Part shown: piece after piece, positions 57,595 through 64,000 of the stretch
Position numbering within the stretch: position 1 is the first letter of the stretch
Layout: each line of letters begins with the position of its first letter
DNA from: Moniliella sp. 'wahieum'
Taxonomy: Eukaryota > Basidiomycota > Moniliellomycetes > Moniliellales > Moniliellaceae
Reading direction: 5' to 3'
Length of the DNA: 64,000 bases
NCBI GenBank assembly: GCA_003971905.1
Contig: RSEE01000032.1
Span: forward strand, 372,001-436,000
The notes under the pieces: generated by a model
What the model was told of the DNA's origin: nothing
Seen by the model: the letters and a program-made list of their open reading frames with translations, nothing else
The model's database searches: none
Position numbers and translations under genes: made by a program

Positions 57595-58251
57595 TTGAGA
57601 CTCTGGGCAGCAGGCTTTCAATCACATTCAAGCGTACTAAGCCATATTTACCGAATAGGAGGAGTAAAGAGGGTGCAGGAACATTTATCATGGACCAACA
57701 AGCACCTACATCTTATCACAACAGATTTTTGTATGTGCAACACGTTGGCCCATCTCTTCACCACTGCCTCTCGGTCTCTCGCTCAGCGTCTGATGCTTAT
57801 GTTTTTGGGTACCTACCAACAATGCGATGCAGTATTGTTTCCGACTGTTGACCAAGGGTCTGAGGGCCAGCCAGACGACCTCATCTGCGAGAGATCACAC
57901 ACTCTGATTTTCTTACACATGCAGACACCATATGCCAGTATCCCTGTCATCTGGCCTAGTGCCACTCCTTCTCCCTTGTCTTCTTCTCTTCCTAAGTCTG
58001 GGTTCAACCCAGCTCCTGTTATCCCTTTGCCACAGCGTAACTGCCCTGCTTCTACAGTACAACATCGCAGAGAACCACAGGTTTCTTACCGAGCAACCGA
58101 TTATATGAACGGGCGTGTGTTGGGACCCGCGGTCCCGTTCACGGAAGCCAGGGCGTCTTACTACCCTTTCCCCCTTATTGGACATCCTAAATCTCCACGT
58201 GTAAAGACTGGCTTGTTCGAGTCTCTTCCAGGTGTAGCAAAAGGCCTATAG
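57595..58251 (+). other. Unrecognised 218-codon open frame
   Basis: An open frame starting MRLWAAGFQSHSSVL and ending LPGVAKGL. It has a Pro/Ser-rich centre, several Cys and His residues but no spaced zinc-finger pattern, and no signal peptide or clear membrane segment. It sits in an AT-richer, gene-poor stretch. It could be a real lineage-specific gene or chance. Confidence 0.25.
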
Positions 58252-58778
58252 AATTGAACCCATACCATATCACGATTAGTTCACCACCCAAATCATTGTG
58301 GGTTCCTCCGGTCTTACAGAGCGCGCTGGCACAGATCCGTCCCCCCTCCGTCCATCCTGATCCTCATGGACATCCATACCAGTTGAGCTCGACTAGGAGG
58401 TCGACTACTCACCACCTCCGAGCTGTCAACTGTAATGTGTAACGTATAAATGATTGACTGTGCAAGAACTTGCCCATAGCTAGGCTGCCGGGCCTGCTGG
58501 GGGTAACATTCAACATTTCAACCGGGTGTTGTGGTCGCATGTCACATGTCACATGTCACTGGACAATGTGGCTGTCACCGGTTACTACAGCACCTGGCCA
58601 GTGTGGTGGGAAGCTGCGCGTCGCCGCGGGGGTCACCGGTCAGGCCGGTCATCTGTCACTCGTATCTGTCACAGGGGCAGTCGAGCCGCACTCATCGCTT
58701 GCAGCTACTCCGCCACCGTCACCACCTCCACCACCTCCTCCTCCTCAACTCGCCACTCTCCTCCTTCCTCTCGTTGCC
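58252..58778. promoter_or_regulatory. Upstream region of the SYLF gene
   Basis: Contains tandem GTCACAT words (58541-58560) and CACCGGT words (58577-58645) close to the SYLF start, then pyrimidine-rich sequence from 58715 to 58775, typical of a fungal leader. No other gene is seen. Confidence 0.4.
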
Positions 58779-59923
58779 ATGGACGGGTATCTCAACAAGT
58801 TCAAGCTCGCTGCCCAAAAGGCGAGTGTACAGGCTACCGCTTTTGCCCAGAGCACCGGCCGACAGATTAACGAGCAGGTCCAAGTCGCTAACAGGGCTTC
58901 ACCCTCCCCAAGGAGTGCGAACGTGCTGCCAACATCCTCCAAGGCTTCCTCGCTGACCCCGATAACCCCAACTCGGCTCTGAATTCCATCCCCAAGGCCG
59001 TTCTGCAGCGCGCCCAGGGCCTGGCCGTGTTTAGCGTCCTGAAGGGTGGCTTTATCTGGTCCGCCAAGGCCGGCTCGGGCGTTGTCGTCGCTCGCCTTCC
59101 CGATGGCTCTTGGTCCGCACCCTCGTGCATTGCTACTGGTGGTGTGGGTGTCGGTTTCCAGGTACGTTTCTCCTATTCCTTTTCCTCCTTCCCTTTTTCT
59201 TTTTGTCAGGCTGGGAGACCAAACCTCTGTTATCTAGATCGGTGCCGACTTGTCGGAGTTCGTCATTGTCATGAACAGCCAAGAAGCCGTTCGCTCGTTT
59301 GCACTGGCAGGCAACCTGACCCTTGGCGGGTCGCTTTCTGCGACGGCTGGACCGATCGGCACTGGTGGGGCGGTGCAGACGGCTGTGGATCATCCCGCGC
59401 CAATTTTTAGCTACAGTCGGAGCAAGGGACTGTACGCTGGCGTATCGCTGGAAGGCGTAGCGCTGATTGAGCGCAAGGATGCCAACCGCGAGTTTTACGG
59501 GATGGACATTCCGGCCCGTGACCTGCTTGAGGGACGTGTGCCTGCACCTGAGGCGGCGTCGCCCATGTACGAGGTCATTGAGGCAGCAGAGCAGATTGAC
59601 GAGACTGGGGTGCCGCAGCACGCGTATGTCCCCGGTGAGCCTATGCACAACGCGGAGGGCTATGACCTGGACGATGGTCCAGCTCCGATTCAGACACTAG
59701 ACCATGGCGCGCCAACCACGCAGCACGCGCCTCACTTGTCATCGGACTCAGGCGCGATGGAGACATCGCAGGACCCTGTGCCGGGAGCGCAGACACACGG
59801 GGCGGATGCCCAATCGGGCAGGCCCATTTTTGACGCGTATGTGTACCCCTTTTTTGCTTCACTCTGGCAGAGGAACCTAACCTGTGTCTGTACTCTTCCC
59901 TATCCAGATCCCACATCAACTAA
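58779..59923 (+). CDS. YSC84: SYLF-domain protein, Ysc84/Lsb3-like, without SH3
   Basis: SYLF proteins bind phosphoinositides and actin at endocytic patches. Start ATG 58779 (MDGYLNKFKLAAQKASVQAT). A one-base loss near 58890 leads into GFTLPKECERAANILQGFLA, VLQRAQGLAVFSVLKGGFIW and AKAGSGVVVARLPDGSW, then CIATGGVGVGFQ. Intron 1 is 59162-59237. Exon 2 reads IGADLSEFVIVMNSQEAVRS, NLTLGGSLSATAGPIGTGG, IFSYSRSKGLYAGVSLEGVA and LIERKDANREFYG, then an acidic, disordered tail. A second intron (59837-59907, GTATGT...TCCAG) leads to a 16-base final exon giving DASHIN and stop. Yeast Ysc84/Lsb3 carry a C-terminal SH3 domain, which is absent here. Confidence 0.88.
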
Positions 59924-62077
59924 ACGTATGCCCCCCCCACCCAACCTCACCCCTCCATGTTTCGTGCCCATTGCGCATACCCGATCACACCTCCTTCGTT
60001 CGGCTTGTCATGAAGCAATGGCCTTGGAAGGCGCTGCTCTACGAGCAGCATACCCGGTACATGGCCGCGCCCTTTCCTTCGCCGTGTGCCTGTGCTATCC
60101 CCTCCCACCCCTCTTCGGCCTCTTCGGGATTGTCCCTTTGATGGTGTGTACTGGTGCTTCGCAATTGCCCACGTTGATTCGTTTCCCCCTCCATCCGGCC
60201 CACCACTCGGTTGGCGCTAGGTTTTTGGGTAGTAGCGGTAGAATGAAGCCGAGACCATGTTCTTGTGTGGTTTGGCGGATGTACCTTCAGTCCCTCCTCA
60301 GGCCTAGGAGTTTGTTGTTTTCTCGACTCAGTCTTACTTGTTCCGCAACGTAGCCCCTGGCAGCGACTGACTGCTTGGTGTTCCTCTGCAGGCGCTGTTG
60401 GCTGGCTTAGACCACCTTCACCACCACCAGGATGATTGCATCGCCATGAAGGGCCATCGCGCGGCTCCAGAACTCATCAGACCTTGTAAGATTTGGCTAG
60501 AATATGACCACATGGAAGATGCTTCACCAGTGGAGAAAGGAATCGAGAAGTTAACAGAGGCGGACAGGGCGCGGCGAGAAGGGAACGCCGTCGCGAACGA
60601 GACCTGGAGCCGGGCGCGGCGCTTGATTCTGCACCCGGCGGAAGATGGAGACTTGGGCAGGGGGTGGGGGGTGGGGCGGGAGCTGAGGCAAGGACTGGGT
60701 CTGGCACTAAGGCTGGATCGCAGGGGGTGTCTCGCCCTGGACACGCTCCGAGACTCAAGAGCGCAGAAAGCACTGTTCCGACCAGCAAACGCACCGAGAC
60801 GACTCCCTTCACTGCTGGCCAGCCGCGGTCTTGATGCGCTAAGACGGGCATTTGAGACCCACTAGCGACCTTAGGCCTTATGCATGTTATGGCAGCCTCG
60901 ACCATACCGTTACGTCGCTCCCTTCTTCATGGTCGGCTGCGCTATGGGCCGCGCGCACACCGCAGATCGCCTTAGTCTGTATCTCGACCTCTTCATTAAG
61001 GGCACCATCGTGATAGATACCACTAAACGTGCTGACTGAGGCTGACTTCGCCTACCACCACACTCCCGCTTCGGGAAAGAAAACCGTGGTGACTCGCCTC
61101 TCTGAATCCATGGGTGACCACGCGAGCGCCATTCTGTTTGTGCAGAATGCTATTATTAGGGCTCTAATTTGGAAGCGTGGACTGCGTCGATCCTGGAGGA
61201 TAAAGAAGCGGAATTGCCGCAGGGCCTCCATGGCGGGTGCAACCTTTCCTTTCGTCCATACGAGGTGAAGACGGTGGCCCTCGAAATGGCCTAACGTCGT
61301 ATTATGTGTGGTGGTAAGAGTCACATAACCGGCCTAACCATGAATACATGTGGGGTCCTACTTTTACTGTTCCAGTGTTCTCTCCTGATTTTTTGTTTGT
61401 CTCATGCGGTATAAGCATTAGGCTTCAGGGGTATAAGATCTAAGATCTAAGATAGCTCCGACTGTATCCTCGGCCTCAACGTTCATGAACCTTAACGGTA
61501 AGACTATAAAACTGCCGCGGTAATCCCTACCGGGTTATTGGAAAGAGGTAGCTACAGGGGGTTGTGAGAGTGCGGCTCATTTTGATGTTCATGCGGTTCG
61601 ACAAGCCTCGAATCGCTCACACAAAAGTGGCAAGACAGACTCCGCGAAGGTGCTTGAAAAAAACGTGGTGCGCCCTGTGTTACGCCGTGACCGGTGTGTT
61701 GACCCAAGCGGCCGCAATCAGATCCAGATGGCCTCGGCTGCCGGAAGAGGTGCTAATATACTTATGCGCTTCTGGGCAGGTGATCACAAACACTGAGGAG
61801 AACCGTGAACATGCGAACGTATTCAACTTGAACGTTCAACATACGTTCAACGTGTGTCGTGCCCACATTTGCCGCGTCTCTGCCCAAAATTAAATACCAG
61901 CAATCCAAAACGCTCCGAGAAAGCGAAGATGTACCCGAGCCCTCGATACAAAATGGCACAAGGGGCTGCTTGCACATAAGGCTCCGAGGACTGCCTCATA
62001 TACCCACTCAATTGACCTCCCTACAGTCACCATCGCTGCCACCACCCCCGCCTTCACCTTCGCTTGTCTCCCTCACG
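59924..62077. other. Spacer with a small retrotransposon-like fragment
   Basis: No intact gene. At about 60,778-60,826 the sequence matches the tail of the chromovirus fragment (ACTCCCTTCACTGCTGGCCA is shared except for one base with 36,018-36,037), suggesting a short transposon remnant. A 155-codon plus-strand frame (60398-60865) and a 79-codon frame (61029-61268) have no recognisable domain. TTGAACGTTCAA at 61828-61839 is followed by ACGTTCAAC. Confidence 0.45.
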
Positions 62078-63124
62078 ATGAACATGGACTCAAGCGCTAC
62101 GGCGTCAACCATGATGGCCTCCATGGCCATGAGCACCATGGCAAGTATGTCCATGAGCCCCATGGCAAGTATGTCCATGAGCCCCATGGCAAGTATGTCC
62201 ATGAGTCCAACCACACCCACTGCTTCTGCTTCTGCCGCTCACCATCATGGGAGTATGGACGGAATGGGAAGCATGAGCGGTATGGGTAGTGACAGCGGCA
62301 GCGGCATGGGTATGGGTGGTATGCATCACGGCATGGGCGGCAATGCGTGCAAGATGTCCATGGTTGGCAATTGGTACACTATCAACACTTGCATTCTTTC
62401 TCCTTCTTGGATGTATGTCCTCCGTATCCCCACCTTGTTCTCGTTCGCACCTTTAAGTTACTGACGTTCTTGGAATTGCACTAGCATCAAGACGCATGGC
62501 CAATTTGCCGGTTCCTGCATTGGCATTTTTCTCATTGTCGTCTTGATTGAAGTAGTCCGTCGGTTGGGCCGGGAGGGGATCGTTACGTGGTGCGCCAAGC
62601 GCTCTCGCGGGCAGCCAACCAGTTCGGTACGGGAAGGACTCGCTCCCCCTCCGACGATTCCGCCGAAAAGCCGACCGAACAGCCTCGAGAATTGACACTA
62701 AACGTCGACAATGCTCTGTACGGTTACCCCTTTTGGCTGGTGCGCCCACCATGGCGGCCAAATTTTGGGCAAATCACCCGGGACGGTTCACCCCATCGTG
62801 TGGCAACAAGTGGTGCGCTCCTTGTTATACGGAATCCAGTTTACTGGCGCGTATCTGGTGATGCTCATGGCCATGACATTCAATGGGTATATCATCATGT
62901 CCATCTGTCTTGGAGGCCTCTTTGGACACTTTATCTCGACTTGGGATTCCCTCGCCTTTGACCTCTCTTCTGACGATGACCCTTACCTCTTGGCCAATGG
63001 CGGAGGTGTGGGTAATCCTGGAGCGGCCCTCTACACTGAACGTCGTCTCCTGGCTCAAAGTCGATACGAAAACGCAGCCGGTCGGGCGACGGATGCATGC
63101 TGTGGCAATGGTGCCTGTTGCTAA
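62078..63124 (+). CDS. CTR: CTR-family high-affinity copper transporter
   Basis: CTR proteins are trimeric Cu(I) importers of the plasma membrane or vacuole. The N-terminus is Met/His-rich with tandem MASMSMSP octapeptides, SAAHHHGSMDGMGSMSGMG and GMHHGMGGNACKMSMVGNWY, presumed copper-capturing sites. TM1 follows (NTCILSPSW, then after a 71 to 73-nt intron at about 62412-62484, IKTHGQFAGSCIG and FLIVVLIEVVRRLGRE). After a Pro/Ser loop the frame changes near 62,720, then TVHPIVWQQVVRSLLYGIQF with GAYLVMLMAMTFNGYIIM (TM2 with the conserved MxxxM type motif) and CLGGLFGHFISTWDSL (TM3 with the GxxxG-like motif). The tail ends in DACCGNGACC, a cysteine pair cluster suited to handing copper to chaperones. 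Confidence 0.9.
62130..62205 (+). repeat. 24-bp in-frame tandem repeat in the CTR gene
   Basis: Three nearly identical 24-bp units encode MASMSMSP. The copies differ only at the last unit's third positions, so the expansion looks recent. Confidence 0.9.
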
Positions 63125-64000
63125 AAAGGCACCCACGTTTGGCTGAAGACTATAAATGCTTGCCTCAGGTGTGACGACGTCAAAACCACGTTCTATACAC
63201 ACACACCTGTCCACCCTTTGCTTACCTTTATTGCCCTGTGTACTTGTTCATGAATGGAAAGAGGACGAGACATGGGTTTCCCCTGAATATACGATACATA
63301 TTCTTTCTTGTTCTGCTTCTGTCGACGCCTAGTTCCAGCATGCCAGAGGGACCCCAACATGTGCTCAGCAGGATCCTGATAGTGTCATAGACTGCACATC
63401 CCCTTCTCGGCTTATTACAGCTATCCCTCTCTCCCTTCTGAAAAGTACTTTATATACTAGTTGGCCGCCGGGCCGACACTACAGCGCTATAGAGGGTAGC
63501 CATCCCGATGGTCCGCCGTTCTATGGTCCTCCATCCGATGGTCCACCGTTCCATGGTCCTCCTTCCGATGGTCCACCGTTCCATGGTCCTCCGTCCGATG
63601 GTCCACCGTTCCATGGTCCACCCTGTTGTAGTACAAACGCCAAGAACACACTCATGAGCCATTCTTCCTCTTATTGTGGTCATTACGGGACACGCTATAA
63701 TGCCGTGCTGTATAGGAAAGGCTACACAAGGCGCTTCCGTGTAAGGCCGAAGGAAAAGGCCTAAGGCCTAAGGCCACCAAGGCGGGATGATCGATGATCG
63801 ATGATACATGGTGAAATGATGCATGATGAGGCTTGAAAGACGGAGGCATCCGATGGCCCCCTTCGATGAATCATCGATCAACGACACCACTCTTTTGTGG
63901 AGGGGGCGGTGGGTGGGTTCCTGGGCTGGCTGGTGGCTGGCCACCGGCCACCCGAAGTCAAAAGCGGGCTGGACAAGACGAGACAGCTGCTGCGAAGCTC
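63125..64000. other. 3' flank of CTR and right end of window
   Basis: No gene recognised apart from the minisatellite at 63506-63625. Around 63,755-63,830 there are short words (GGCCTAAGGCCTAAGGCC, ATGATCGATGATCGATGAT, ATGATGCATGATGAGGC) like those in other spacers. The last 100 bases carry GGCTGGCTGGTGGCTGGCCA. Confidence 0.4.
63506..63625. repeat. 30-bp minisatellite, four copies
   Basis: Tandem 30-bp units of the form GATGGTCCACCGTTCCATGG then TCCTCCGTCC. On the plus strand they are open as the decapeptide DGPPFHGPPS repeated four times, within a frame running to a stop near 63,763 but lacking an upstream ATG. Confidence 0.9.

Overview
This window looks like nuclear DNA from a GC-rich filamentous or yeast-like fungus, most likely a basidiomycete. 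The evidence is a set of conserved eukaryotic housekeeping genes on both strands, short GT-AG introns (about 50 to 130 nt, a few per gene or none), a nuclear tRNA-Ser with a 13-nt intron, a CENP-A gene, and remnants of a chromodomain-type Ty3/Gypsy retrotransposon. I cannot name the genus from the sequence alone.

Layout. 1-7 kb: minus-strand PP4 regulatory subunit (cut by the left edge) and a STRIP/Far11 STRIPAK scaffold. 7.4-13.2 kb: a protein-histidine methyltransferase, a transposon-like repeat beside tRNA-Ser(CGA), mitochondrial ribosomal protein uL6m, a second repeat copy, and a cytochrome b5/acyl-CoA dehydrogenase fusion. 14.4-22.3 kb: eIF3d, TFIIB, an ER-type cyclophilin, proteasome ATPase Rpt1 and LSM1. 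23.4-32.9 kb: one very large minus-strand gene for a neurofibromin/IRA RasGAP. 33-36.3 kb: a mobile-element island (third repeat copy plus a dead integrase-chromodomain fragment). 37.4-45 kb: a Dma/CHFR-type FHA-RING ubiquitin ligase and a KIN1/PAR-1 kinase whose 3' end abuts a fourth repeat copy. 45.5-53 kb: a small GPI-anchored-type protein, CENP-A, DPH3 and a YTH-domain protein carrying a long Gly-Ser hexanucleotide array. 53-58.7 kb: gene-poor, with minisatellites and unrecognised open frames. 58.7-64 kb: a SYLF-domain protein, a CTR copper transporter and a 30-bp minisatellite.

The genes do not form an operon or an obvious biosynthetic cluster. Several belong to conserved signalling or cell-cycle circuits (PP4, STRIPAK, Ras/NF1, PAR-1 kinase, Dma ligase, CENP-A), but nothing in the sequence shows a functional link.

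A dominant technical feature is that most conserved genes are broken by one-base frameshifts, often loss of one letter of a doubled base, at positions where the protein is clearly conserved in two frames. Others (CENP-A, LSM1, the first 2.7 kb of KIN1) read cleanly. I interpret this as unpolished long-read sequence rather than mass pseudogenisation. Coding coordinates below are therefore the span of the gene, not a spliced, uninterrupted reading frame. I found no convincing new system; the most interesting items are the dispersed repeat family, the expandable repeats inside coding regions, and homopolymer tracts that separate start codons from gene bodies.
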